Assembly: GCA_003244105.1 (NCBI GenBank)
Contig: QHBK01000003.1
Coordinates: 62,001 to 126,000, forward strand
Reading direction: 5' to 3'
Origin: Candidatus Eremiobacter antarcticus
GTDB taxonomy: Bacteria; Vulcanimicrobiota; Vulcanimicrobiia; Eremiobacterales; Eremiobacteraceae
Length of the DNA stretch: 64,000 bases
Within the stretch, counting starts at the first letter, position 1. Each line of letters starts with the position of its first letter. This document shows positions 16,186 to 24,954 of this stretch, in pieces. The translations under genes were made by a program, and so were the position numbers. The notes beneath the pieces are model-generated. The model ran no database searches. It was not told where the DNA came from and saw only the letters and a list, made by a program, of their open reading frames with translations.

Positions 16186-17097
16186 GTGCATCAGTTCTTA
16201 CAACAGCTGATCAACGGCATCGCCCTGGGTGGCGTGTACGCGCTGATCGCGCTCGGCTACACGATGGTCTACGGGATCATCGAGCTCATCAACTTCGCGC
16301 ACGGCGACGTCTACACGTTAGGCACGTACTTCTCGCTGACGATCCTCGCGCTGATACCGCTCAGCACGATCACGTCAGGCCCGGAACTTGCGCTCGTGGC
16401 CGTCGCCGTTATCCTCCTCGCCGCACTGCTGTGCGGCATCGTCGGCGTGCTCATCGAGCGCTTGGCCTACCGGCGGCTGCGCAACGCGCCGCGGCTGGCG
16501 CCGCTCATCACGGCGATCGGCGTTTCCCTCATCCTCGAGAACATCATGCAGATCTGGAAAGGCACCTCGGAGGTGCCCTTTCCTCAGTTTCTGCCCGACC
16601 GTTGGCACACCGTCGCGGGCGTACGGTTTGACGATCGCTCGCTGCTGGTCGTGGGCATCAGCCTGTTTTTTATGATCGCGCTCAACCTGTTCGTGTTCAG
16701 GACGCGCCTGGGGGCGGCCATGCGAGCGACGGCGCAGGATCGCGACGCCGCTCAACTGATGGGGATCAACGTCAATTCCACCATCGCCTGGACGTTCTTC
16801 ATCGGATCGGCGCTGGCCGGAGTGGCCGGCTTCGTGTCGGGCCTCTATTATGGAACGACCTTTTTCCTGAATGGCTATCAAGCCGGACTCAAAGCGTTCA
16901 CCGCTGCCGTGTTAGGGGGCATCGGAAACATCACGGGCGCCATGCTGGGCGGCTTCGTGATCGGCATCGTTGAGGCCATGACGTCGCAGTACATCTCCGA
17001 TCAGTGGACGTCGGTGGTCGTCTTCTCGATCCTGATTCTGATCCTGGTGTTCCGCCCCAGCGGGCTGCTCGGCGAACAGGCGCCCGAGAAGGTATGA
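16186..17097 (+). CDS. livH: Branched-chain amino-acid ABC permease LivH
   Basis: The protein has 303 residues with about eight membrane helices. Family motifs are clear: NGIALGGVYALIALGYTMVYGII near the N-terminus, INFAHGDVYTLG, and the ATPase-contact region AMRATAQDRDAAQLMGIN, then AAVLGGIGNITGAMLGG. It starts with GTG. It pairs with LivM, whose ATG overlaps this stop by 4 bases. The genes livK-H-M-G-F form one operon. Confidence 0.95.
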   Translation: MHQFLQQLINGIALGGVYALIALGYTMVYGIIELINFAHGDVYTLGTYFSLTILALIPLSTITSGPELALVAVAVILLAALLCGIVGVLIERLAYRRLRNAPRLAPLITAIGVSLILENIMQIWKGTSEVPFPQFLPDRWHTVAGVRFDDRSLLVVGISLFFMIALNLFVFRTRLGAAMRATAQDRDAAQLMGINVNSTIAWTFFIGSALAGVAGFVSGLYYGTTFFLNGYQAGLKAFTAAVLGGIGNITGAMLGGFVIGIVEAMTSQYISDQWTSVVVFSILILILVFRPSGLLGEQAPEKV

Positions 17098-18173
17098 GCG
17101 GCCCAAGACGGGCTTTTTGGGCGGTCCTCATTCTCATTGCGCTCGGGCTGCCGTTCATCGATCGCAACAGCGCGCACATCTCCGCGTACGTGGACACCGG
17201 CTACATCGTGCTGCTGGCGCTGGGGCTCAACATCATCGTGGGCTACACCGGACTGCTGGCGCTTGGGTTTGCCGCCTTTTACGCGGTGGGCGCGTACACG
17301 TACGCCTTTTTCGCGTCGCCCCAGTTCGGCATGCACGTCAGCTTCTGGCTGATGCTCGCGGGCGGCGGCGCCGTCTCCGCATTGTTCGGCGTGCTCTTGG
17401 GCGCTCCGACGCTGCGCTTGCGCGGCGATTATCTGGCGATCGTGACCCTCGGCTTTGGCGAGATCGTTCCACAGCTGCTGCAGAATCTCGACAAGTACAC
17501 GGGCGGTCCCGACGGCATCGCGAGCATCGATCAGCCGCGGCTGTTCGGATTCTCGTTCGGTTTCAATCCGGTGCCGTATTACTATGTCTGCCTGGCCGTA
17601 CTGGCGATCTCGTTGTGGCTGCTGAACAATCTGCGGCATTCGCGCTTGGGCCGGGCGTGGATGGCCATCCGCGAGGATGAGCTCGCGGCGGCGCACATGG
17701 GCATCAACACGACCGCGACAAAGCTGCTCGCCTTTGCCATGGGGTCTGCCTTCGCAGGCTTAGCCGGCGTGCTGTTGGCGGGCAAGTACGGAGCGGTGAG
17801 TCCCAGCGGCTTCGACTTCAACACCTCAATCATGATCCTGGCGGCCATCGTCTTGGGCGGCATGGGCAATCTCACGGGCGTGTTTGTCGGGGGCATCATC
17901 ATCGGGCTGCTCAATTCGCTGCTGCTGCCTCAGGCTTCCAACCTGATGCACGCGCTGGGGAGGTTCACTCACATCCCGGTTTTGCAGGCCGTGGATTTGA
18001 ACCAATACCGCTTCATGGTATACGGCGGCATCTTGGTCTTGGTCATGCTCTTCCGTCCGGAAGGGTTGATCCCAAGCGCGACGCGACGCGCCGAACTCCG
18101 CGTGCAGCACCACGACGCTGTTGTGACCGGTGCCGGCGCCGAACACATGGCCGCGCAGGAGCCGGTCGTCTGA
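17094..18173 (+). CDS. livM: Branched-chain amino-acid ABC permease LivM
   Basis: The protein has 359 residues, hydrophobic throughout, with the family motifs LGLNIIVGYTGLLALGFAAFYAVGAY, RLRGDYLAIVTLGFGEI, the coupling segment RAWMAIREDELAAAHMGIN and AAIVLGGMGNLTGVFVGG. It forms the transmembrane heterodimer with LivH. The ATG at 17094 overlaps the livH stop and gives the normal N-terminus (an earlier in-frame start would invade livH). The stop overlaps the livG start by one base. Confidence 0.95.
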   Translation: MSGPRRAFWAVLILIALGLPFIDRNSAHISAYVDTGYIVLLALGLNIIVGYTGLLALGFAAFYAVGAYTYAFFASPQFGMHVSFWLMLAGGGAVSALFGVLLGAPTLRLRGDYLAIVTLGFGEIVPQLLQNLDKYTGGPDGIASIDQPRLFGFSFGFNPVPYYYVCLAVLAISLWLLNNLRHSRLGRAWMAIREDELAAAHMGINTTATKLLAFAMGSAFAGLAGVLLAGKYGAVSPSGFDFNTSIMILAAIVLGGMGNLTGVFVGGIIIGLLNSLLLPQASNLMHALGRFTHIPVLQAVDLNQYRFMVYGGILVLVMLFRPEGLIPSATRRAELRVQHHDAVVTGAGAEHMAAQEPVV

Positions 18174-18934
18174 TGGCGCTGCTTTCGCTGCGGGAAGTCA
18201 GCAAGTCATTCGGCGGGCTGATCGCGGTCAAAGAGCTTTCGCTCGACGTCGAACCTGGGTCGATCGTCAGCCTCATCGGTCCCAACGGCGCAGGTAAGTC
18301 GACGGTCTTCAACCTCATCACGGGCATCTACGAGCCTACGCACGGCGACGTCGTCTTCGCCGGCCGACGCTTGAACGGACTGAAGCCGAACGCGGTGTGC
18401 GCTGCCGGCATCATGCGGACGTTTCAGAACATCCGCCTGTTCGCATTTATGACCGTATTGGAGAACGTGATGGTCGGCCAGCACGCTCGCCTAAAGGCGG
18501 CAGTTTGGGATGGCGCGCTGCACACCCGCTTTGCGTCGAACGAAGACAAAGCCGCAGACCGTAAGGCCATGGAGCTGCTCGAATTCGTCGGACTCGAGGC
18601 GTACACGTCCTTTTGGGCCCGCAATCTGCCGTACGGCATGCAGCGCAGACTGGAGATCGCGCGCGCGTTGGCCGGCGAGCCGCAGCTGTTGCTGCTCGAC
18701 GAACCCGCAGCCGGCACCAACCCTGCTGAGAAAGATGCTCTGATGCAGCTCGTGCGCTCGATCAGGGACCGCGGTGTCACGATCTTGCTCATCGAGCACG
18801 ACATGCGCCTCGTGATGGGCATCTCCGACGAAGTCCACGTCTTGGACTACGGCGAGAAGATCGCGCAAGGACCTCCGCAGGCGGTGCGCCGGAATCCGCG
18901 CGTCATCGAAGCCTACTTGGGCAAAGGCGCATGA
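18173..18934 (+). CDS. livG: Branched-chain amino-acid ABC ATPase LivG
   Basis: The protein has 253 residues, the family length. Walker A is GPNGAGKST, Q-loop MRTFQNIRLF, Walker B LLLLDEPAAG with a C-terminal H-loop IEHDMRLVM. The ABC signature reads LPYGMQRRLEIARAL, with YGMQ in place of LSGGQ-type residues as is usual in LivG. It energises the LivHM permease with LivF, which starts within its stop codon (ATGA overlap). Confidence 0.95.
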   Translation: MALLSLREVSKSFGGLIAVKELSLDVEPGSIVSLIGPNGAGKSTVFNLITGIYEPTHGDVVFAGRRLNGLKPNAVCAAGIMRTFQNIRLFAFMTVLENVMVGQHARLKAAVWDGALHTRFASNEDKAADRKAMELLEFVGLEAYTSFWARNLPYGMQRRLEIARALAGEPQLLLLDEPAAGTNPAEKDALMQLVRSIRDRGVTILLIEHDMRLVMGISDEVHVLDYGEKIAQGPPQAVRRNPRVIEAYLGKGA

Positions 18935-19665
18935 GCGCCCCGGCGCGCAACGGAGCTCCAGTTCTGTCGCTGCGCGGCGTCGACACGTTTTACGGGCGCA
19001 TCCCTGCGCTGCGGGACCTGTCCTTAGACGTCTACGAAGGCGAGATCGTAGCGCTCATCGGCGCGAACGGCGCGGGCAAGACCACGACCCTGCGCACGGT
19101 TTCAGGCTTGGTGCGGGCGGCGCGCGGAGAGATAACCTTGCATGGCGCAAGCCTCGTGGGCGTTGCGCCGGACGCAATCGTGCGCAAAGGCGTCGTGCAT
19201 TCGCCCGAAGGGCGCCGCATCTTTCCCCGCCTGACGGTCTTCGAGAATCTCCACCTCGGCGGCTACGCCCGCAAAGACGCCGATCTGGCCGCCGACTTCG
19301 AACACGTGTTGACGCTGTTCCCGCGCCTGCGCGAGCGCCTCAAGCAAAAGGGCGGAACCCTTTCCGGCGGCGAGCAGCAGATGCTGGCGATCGGCCGGGC
19401 GCTCATGGGACGCCCGAAAGTCCTCTTGCTGGATGAACCTTCGCTTGGTCTGTCACCCATCTTCGTCGACACGATCTTTTCGGTGATCGCCGACATCAAC
19501 AAGCGCGGCGTGCCCATTCTGCTGATCGAGCAGAACGCGCGCAAAGCGCTGCACCTGGCCACCCGCGCCTACGTGATCGAGACCGGCTCCATCGTGAAGT
19601 CCGGATCGGCCGCGGATCTCTTGGCGGACGATGACGTGCGTAAAGCGTATCTCGGCAAAGACTGA
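18931..19665 (+). CDS. livF: Branched-chain amino-acid ABC ATPase LivF
   Basis: The protein has 244 residues. Walker A is GANGAGKTT, signature LSGGEQQMLAIGRAL, Walker B LLLDEPSLGLSP and H-loop LIEQNARKAL. This is the second ATPase of the importer, and the last gene of the liv operon. The gene converges with a beta-propeller gene whose stop is 8 bases away; no terminator hairpin with a T-run is evident there. Confidence 0.95.
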   Translation: MSAPARNGAPVLSLRGVDTFYGRIPALRDLSLDVYEGEIVALIGANGAGKTTTLRTVSGLVRAARGEITLHGASLVGVAPDAIVRKGVVHSPEGRRIFPRLTVFENLHLGGYARKDADLAADFEHVLTLFPRLRERLKQKGGTLSGGEQQMLAIGRALMGRPKVLLLDEPSLGLSPIFVDTIFSVIADINKRGVPILLIEQNARKALHLATRAYVIETGSIVKSGSAADLLADDDVRKAYLGKD

Positions 19666-19673
19666 AAAGGCCG

Positions 19674-20702
19674 TCAGGCCGGCGGCACGAGCTTCATGAC
19701 ATAGTCGTTGTCCGGCGTGCCGTACGATATCCAGACGGCATGGGTTTTGGGATCGATGGTCACGTTGTGCGCTCGACGCGGTACGGTGATGTTCGCGATC
19801 AACTCAGCACCTGTTTCCGTCTCAGCGACGACGGAAAGCACACCGGTGCCGCTGGCGCAATAGAGGCGGCGCTTGACCGGATCGAACGCGATTTGATCCA
19901 CGCTCGGCGCGATGTCCACGCTTGCGACCAGCGCGCCCGAGTTGGTGTCCAAAACTGCGAGCTTTCCGTTTCCGCCTGCGCTGAAGAGCCGGTGATTGGC
20001 GCCGTCCACCGCCAGACCTCGCAGATCTGCTGCCGGTGCCGCGCGCCAGGTGGCCGTCACGCGATTCGTGCTGGGATCGATCACGGCCACGCTGCCGGTC
20101 GAGACCACATTCTGGTAGACCTTGTCCGAAACCGGATCGTATTCGATGTACTCGAGGCCCGTGCCGACTGCGATCGCCGCCACCTGCCGGTTGGTTTTTC
20201 CGTTCAAAACGACGACGGAGCCGTTGTCCACACGGTCTGCGTACAAGCTGCCGTTCTTGGTGTCGAATGCGATGGCGTCGATGGGTCCGTCCATCGCGAT
20301 CTGATCGTTCTTGACGACGAACTTGCGGCCGATCACGACGAGAGCCGGCTGACGGCTCGCGCCGACGAAATACTTCCCGTCTTTGACGTCGACGGCCACG
20401 CCGTGCGCTTCTCCGACGCTCACCTGCTGCGTCACCGTGCCGTTGTTGAGGTCGATGACGTCGAGCGTTCTGCTTCCCGGGTGCGCGACGAGCAGACGGC
20501 GGGCGCGGTCGTCCACCGTCATGTAGTCGAAGGCGCCGGCCGCGCGCGGCACTACGATGGGAGGTTGTGCGGTCAGCGCAGGCGGCTCCGCGGCGCTCGT
20601 GCGCCCTTGCCCCGCCCAGAGGGCGATCGAACTTGCCAGCAGCACCGCCGGCAGGACGCCAAGGCGGTAGCTCGTTTGCCGTTGCACGGCGCGCTCATTC
20701 AT
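19674..20702 (-). CDS. Exported YVTN-type beta-propeller protein
   Basis: The protein has 342 residues from the ATG at 20702. A signal peptide (GVLPAVLLASSIALWAG) precedes about six to seven short blades, each of the type D-x-x-T-G-x-V or D-x-x-T-N-R-V: VIDLNNGTVTQQVSVG, VLNGKTNRQVAAIAVG, VIDPSTNRVTATWRA, VLDTNSGALVASVDIA. This is the YVTN/40-residue repeat fold seen in cell-surface binding proteins. It overlaps the upstream methyltransferase by 8 bases and so belongs to the PolB operon. Function unknown. Confidence 0.85.
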   Translation of the reverse strand: MNERAVQRQTSYRLGVLPAVLLASSIALWAGQGRTSAAEPPALTAQPPIVVPRAAGAFDYMTVDDRARRLLVAHPGSRTLDVIDLNNGTVTQQVSVGEAHGVAVDVKDGKYFVGASRQPALVVIGRKFVVKNDQIAMDGPIDAIAFDTKNGSLYADRVDNGSVVVLNGKTNRQVAAIAVGTGLEYIEYDPVSDKVYQNVVSTGSVAVIDPSTNRVTATWRAAPAADLRGLAVDGANHRLFSAGGNGKLAVLDTNSGALVASVDIAPSVDQIAFDPVKRRLYCASGTGVLSVVAETETGAELIANITVPRRAHNVTIDPKTHAVWISYGTPDNDYVMKLVPPA

Positions 20703-21567
20703 GCGTTTGCAATCCTTTGAAAAGCCGCCCTGAGGTGATTTTCGCCCCGATTCCCAGGCCGTCGCCCACCGGTACGATGGTGGCGTTGAGTTCCGGGTGG
20801 TCGAGAAAGCGCTCGTTGAACCGGCGGATGCCGACCGTGGTCGGCGCATCGTCAGGCGCTTGCGCTTTGGATGCGGCATGCGCCCACAAAAGGTTGTCCG
20901 CGATGACGACGCCGGATTTCTTCAACAGCGGAACCGCCAACTCCAGGTATGCTGAGTACTCTTCCTTGAGAGCGTCGATGAAGATAATGTCGTAATGGCG
21001 CCTCGGCAGCGTGGGCAGCACCGCAAGGGCAGGCTGATTGACGACGTCGATCCTCTTGCTCACTCCGGCTCGTTCGAAAAAGCTCGTGGCGAGCGCCGTC
21101 CGCTCGCGGTCAGGATCGATCGTGAGGAGGTGGCCGGTCTCCGGCATCGAGCGCGCCAGCCACAACGTCGAGTAGCCGACGGCGGTGCCGATCTCCAGGA
21201 TTTCGGATGCCAGCATGCAGCTGGTCATGACGGACAATAATCGGCCGGTTTCCCGATCGACGATCGGCACGCCGGCGTCACGCCCGTAGCGCTCGACATC
21301 GGCTAAGACTTCGTCGACGCTCGGGTGGATGCGCTCGAGATATTCGAGGTCGCGCTCGTACGCAGAATCGGATCCGCCTTCCGCGACCGTCGCCGCCTCA
21401 GTCAGCTTGCGCAGAAGCTCCGTTGCTTTGGCCGCCGAGGCCGCTATGCTCGAAAGCTGCGACCCTATGCCGTTGCCTGCTCCATGCTTCGAGTCTGTCG
21501 CCGAGGACGAAATAGCGCCCAAGGCGCGCTCCAAGTCTATCGCGTAATTGCGGACGTCCGATCTCAC
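20695..21567 (-). CDS. SAM-dependent O-methyltransferase (COMT type, class I)
   Basis: The protein has 290 residues. The core follows the caffeoyl-CoA/catechol O-methyltransferase family (PF01596): ILEIGTAVGYSTLWLARSMP (SAM site), GHLLTIDPDRERTALA, YDIIFIDALKEEYSAYLELA (metal-site Asp) and VVIADNLLW. The N-terminal 75 residues are an extra helical segment with an Ala/Ser-rich part and EYLERIHPS. It methylates a hydroxyl on a small molecule; the substrate is unknown. It lies 15 bases after the family B polymerase gene. Confidence 0.88.
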   Translation of the reverse strand: MRSDVRNYAIDLERALGAISSSATDSKHGAGNGIGSQLSSIAASAAKATELLRKLTEAATVAEGGSDSAYERDLEYLERIHPSVDEVLADVERYGRDAGVPIVDRETGRLLSVMTSCMLASEILEIGTAVGYSTLWLARSMPETGHLLTIDPDRERTALATSFFERAGVSKRIDVVNQPALAVLPTLPRRHYDIIFIDALKEEYSAYLELAVPLLKKSGVVIADNLLWAHAASKAQAPDDAPTTVGIRRFNERFLDHPELNATIVPVGDGLGIGAKITSGRLFKGLQTHE

Positions 21568-21582
21568 AGTGTGCCTTGCCGT

Positions 21583-23712
21583 TCAGAGAAGCGAGAGTTG
21601 GTCGCGGTCCTCACCCGCCGCGAGGCGTGCATCGCCGGGCACGAGCTCGCCGAAGCGCGCGACGAAATCGGCCACCCTGCGGATGAGGTAATTGCGATCC
21701 TCGTCGCCCGCATACTCGTCGATTAAACCGAGCTCGCCGCCTGCGCGTTGATAGACGCGGACTTTGTCGCCGACGGTCAGGCCCCTTTCCTGAAGTGCTG
21801 TCGCCAAACGCCGGTTCGCCGGCGAATGAAAGGTCTTCGACGTGATGGACTCACGCCACGCGAACTCGTCCGGCGCGATCTTGCCTTCCTGAATGCGGTC
21901 GACCGTCTGGCGCACCAATTGGGCGATCTCGTGCGCCTTGCCCTCGAGCAAGAGCTGCGCGATTGCGTGCATGAGCGTCTTTCCGAACGGCTCGTCGCGG
22001 GCGGAGCGAAGCGCGGATCCGCGCATGATCAGCTCGCCGGAGCCTCGCTTCAGCACGTAGTTCTTCGCCTTGATGGAAAGCATGGCGGCGTAGCGCTCTT
22101 CGGCCACCAGACGCAGGCCATCCGACAAGCTGTCGCCCACCGATTTGACGATTGCCTCGGGCGGGTCTCCGTTCGGGGCCGTGAAGTAGGCGCCGTCGGT
22201 GTCGGCTTCGATGACGGTGCAATCCCGCGCGCGCAGGCCGTCCACGATGCGCTGCATGACCTCCCGGCCCGCTTCCGTCACGCGCGCGGCCGCAACCGGA
22301 TCGTTGAAATGAAGACCGGTGGTTCCTAAAAAGCCGAAGAACGAGTTGATGAGCACCTTGAACGCGTTTTGCAGACCGTCAGCGGCCATGAAGTCATCCC
22401 GGCGCCCATCTTGGTGTGCGACCAGCGAATCTCGTTTGGTCCGCAGGCGCATCTCGCGCAGACCGGCGAGCATCGGCAAAAATGTCTGCAGGTCATCATC
22501 CCACGGCGCGATGCGCCGCGCGAGCATGAGGGACGGATACAGGCTTTCCACATCGCATTTGGTGACGTCATAGAAGGCGCCCGTTTCAAACGCGGCGCTG
22601 AGCGCGCCTTCGATCGGCGTCGTGGGTCGCGGCCGCGGTATGGAGCTTCGCTCCCGCAGGTACGTTCGCACCATGAGCCGCTCGATGCGACTGCCTATGC
22701 CGACGAACGCGATGCCTTGCAGCGTTTCGGGCACCATCTGGACTTGGTAAAACTCGTTGGGTGTCACAAGCGTGGAGAGCCGGTCTGCATCGCGCGCATC
22801 ATCCAGGCAGTACGCTTTCAGGTTGGCCCGCATATCGCGATCCGCCCAGAGGGCGCGCATGTTGGCGGCGTCCACGAGGATGCGCTGCTCGTCACCGATG
22901 CCCAAGTGGCGGACGATGTGCTTGAGCTTGTAGTTGGGCAGCCGCCGGCCGATGTCCCAACGGATGGCGCCGATGAACGTGTCCACGATCTGACGGCCTT
23001 CGATGCGGTAATATTTGATCAGCATTCCGCTGTGCGTGGTCCGGCGGATGCTCTCGTCAAGCCACATCGCCGTGCGCCCGTCGCGCCCGAGCAGCAACTC
23101 CAATCCGTAGCGCTGCGCGCGTTTCTGAAGGTACCAGAGGTCGAAATTGAAGATGTTGTGGCCTTCGAGGATATCGGGGTCGCGCTCGTTCACCAAGCGC
23201 ACGAACTCGGCGATCAACGCGCCCTCGCTCGGGAACTCATCCAGCGAAAGCACGCGTTCGAAGCCCGTGTTGTCTCGCAGCGCGATGATGCAGATGTCAC
23301 CGCTCTCACGCTCGGGGTTCACATCCAGCGTCTCGATGTCGAATTGCAGGCGCCGCAACTCTGAAAACCGCAGGCCGCGATAGAACGTCTCGCCCGTTGC
23401 GACCAGATGGGATGTGAGCGCATCGACATACGCCAGGCGCTGGTCCACCGCAAGCGAGCGCGCCATGTCGCCGATGAACTTTGTGTCCGAACTCAACACC
23501 AGGTGGCGCAGCACGTGGCGGCCGGAAAGTTCGATGCTCGCATGCTGCTGTTTGCGGGCGAGCAGCCAGTTCTGCAGCGGCACGACCTCGCGTTCGATGC
23601 CCATGGGGCAGCGCCGATACAGCGTGGCGGTGCCATCACCCACATGAGGTTCGATGGCGACGATGCCGCTGCGCCGGCCGAACCCGAAAATGAGATCGGA
23701 AGTCTGAGGCAC
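21583..23712 (-). CDS. Family B DNA polymerase with 3'-5' exonuclease
   Basis: The protein has 709 residues. Exonuclease motifs: I QFDIETL, II GHNIFNFDL, III YCLDDARDAD. Polymerase motifs: A CDVESLYPSL, B KVLINSFFGFLG, C EADTDGAYF, plus KAKNYVLK. All catalytic acids are present, so it should be active in both functions. Motif B has NSFFG where many relatives have NSxYG. Bacterial PolB enzymes are accessory repair or translesion polymerases. It starts with GTG and leads an operon with an O-methyltransferase and a beta-propeller protein. Confidence 0.93.
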   Translation of the reverse strand: MPQTSDLIFGFGRRSGIVAIEPHVGDGTATLYRRCPMGIEREVVPLQNWLLARKQQHASIELSGRHVLRHLVLSSDTKFIGDMARSLAVDQRLAYVDALTSHLVATGETFYRGLRFSELRRLQFDIETLDVNPERESGDICIIALRDNTGFERVLSLDEFPSEGALIAEFVRLVNERDPDILEGHNIFNFDLWYLQKRAQRYGLELLLGRDGRTAMWLDESIRRTTHSGMLIKYYRIEGRQIVDTFIGAIRWDIGRRLPNYKLKHIVRHLGIGDEQRILVDAANMRALWADRDMRANLKAYCLDDARDADRLSTLVTPNEFYQVQMVPETLQGIAFVGIGSRIERLMVRTYLRERSSIPRPRPTTPIEGALSAAFETGAFYDVTKCDVESLYPSLMLARRIAPWDDDLQTFLPMLAGLREMRLRTKRDSLVAHQDGRRDDFMAADGLQNAFKVLINSFFGFLGTTGLHFNDPVAAARVTEAGREVMQRIVDGLRARDCTVIEADTDGAYFTAPNGDPPEAIVKSVGDSLSDGLRLVAEERYAAMLSIKAKNYVLKRGSGELIMRGSALRSARDEPFGKTLMHAIAQLLLEGKAHEIAQLVRQTVDRIQEGKIAPDEFAWRESITSKTFHSPANRRLATALQERGLTVGDKVRVYQRAGGELGLIDEYAGDEDRNYLIRRVADFVARFGELVPGDARLAAGEDRDQLSLL

Positions 23713-23788
23713 GTTCTAGCCTACCGTTTTTTTTCGGAGCGTCCCTGCGGTGTGTGCCGCCGTTGCAAGACGGTGTCGAACGCGACGA

Positions 23789-24952
23789 TCAGTAGCGCGT
23801 CGGCACCGGCGTCGGAGTCGGAGGAGGAGGCGGCGACGCGATGGGCTGGTCGCTGCGCAGCGGGATCGGTATCGGAGGGAGGCTCACTTGGGGAAGCGTG
23901 CTGGGGTACGGCGTCACGCGCTGCCCGGGCGGAGGCAAGAACTCGGTGTTGGTCGGTGCGGGAACCGCCAGATGATCCGTCGGCGCGTTGGAGAGATGGC
24001 TTGTGTCGGGGGACGCCACTCCGCCGAGATACCCGGACGGAGGAACGAAGCCGGGCGCAAACGTTGGCACCGGCACTCCAGGGATGTAGCGCACCAGCTT
24101 GATCGCTAGGCTGAGCTTCAGATCGTAGTCGCCGCGAGCGTTTTTCGCCGTGGCGATGCCGTGGCTTGTGGCGACGATGCTTGTGCCGAGCAGCAACCGC
24201 CTCTGCGTTTCGACGAAGGATGCTGCGGTCGCCCGCCCGCTGCCCCGCAATGCGGTCTTTCCGAGGCCTTTGATCGTAATACTGCCTCGCACGGCGGCCC
24301 GCCCCGAGGAGTCGATGTTCAAGACGCGCGCAGCTTCTTGCCCGCTCTCGGAATGAGCGATGTTCTGCAGCGTCACCGCAAGTCTCGCGTACGGCAGTGA
24401 GATTTCCCCAACGCTTTTCCAGGGCCGGCCGAGTTGCGGCAATTCCGTCTGCAACCCGGATAAGATGAGGGAAGCAGGCGCGAAATCGGCCATGGGTCCG
24501 GTCGCGTCGAGCGAGCCATGCTCGTCAAGAATTGGGCTGGGACTCACTTCGGGAGCGCTCGTTTCGTAGTATGTGGACGGCGTGATCGCAGAAATCGGAC
24601 TCGGGGCTTCATGCGGGGCCGCCTCTCCGACCAGGTGGTTGTCCGGCGTCGGCGTGCTCGCTTGTGCGGTGCTCAATGCCAGCACCGCTGTGCCCGAGCT
24701 TGCCACTCCTTCGGTGGTCATAGCGATGCTCACGTCGGCACGGTGATGGTAGCTCTTCGTGCGCATCACCCCGCGCGCATCGCGATAGCGAACGACGAGA
24801 TCGGCTTGCCGCTCCACGACATAGACCTGCTGCTCGCCCAGACCTGACTCATGGCCAGGCACGAAGACATAGGTCTTTGCCGGCGCCGAGGCGGCGATGC
24901 TCGAGGCGACGACGCCCAGTGATAGGAATACAGCGGCGAAAAATTTGCGCAT
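23789..24952 (-). CDS. Exported protein with Pro-rich tail, unknown function
   Basis: The protein has 387 residues. A signal peptide (FFAAVFLSLGVVASSIAAS) is followed by a beta-rich region with YVFVPGHESG, a low-complexity Ser/Thr/Pro segment, a second domain (residues about 150-280, IDSSGRAAVRGSITIKGLG) and a Pro-rich tail ending PTPVPTRY. It starts 3 bases after the stop of the next exported gene upstream (24955-25977), which has the same layout and ends RTEY. The two are probably coupled and function together at the cell surface. I do not recognise a family. Confidence 0.7.
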   Translation of the reverse strand: MRKFFAAVFLSLGVVASSIAASAPAKTYVFVPGHESGLGEQQVYVVERQADLVVRYRDARGVMRTKSYHHRADVSIAMTTEGVASSGTAVLALSTAQASTPTPDNHLVGEAAPHEAPSPISAITPSTYYETSAPEVSPSPILDEHGSLDATGPMADFAPASLILSGLQTELPQLGRPWKSVGEISLPYARLAVTLQNIAHSESGQEAARVLNIDSSGRAAVRGSITIKGLGKTALRGSGRATAASFVETQRRLLLGTSIVATSHGIATAKNARGDYDLKLSLAIKLVRYIPGVPVPTFAPGFVPPSGYLGGVASPDTSHLSNAPTDHLAVPAPTNTEFLPPPGQRVTPYPSTLPQVSLPPIPIPLRSDQPIASPPPPPTPTPVPTRY

Positions 24953-24954
24953 GG

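Noticed and set aside
22369-23364. A 331-codon plus-strand frame opposite the family B polymerase
   Set aside because: The polymerase motifs on the minus strand are complete; the plus frame is a composition artefact.
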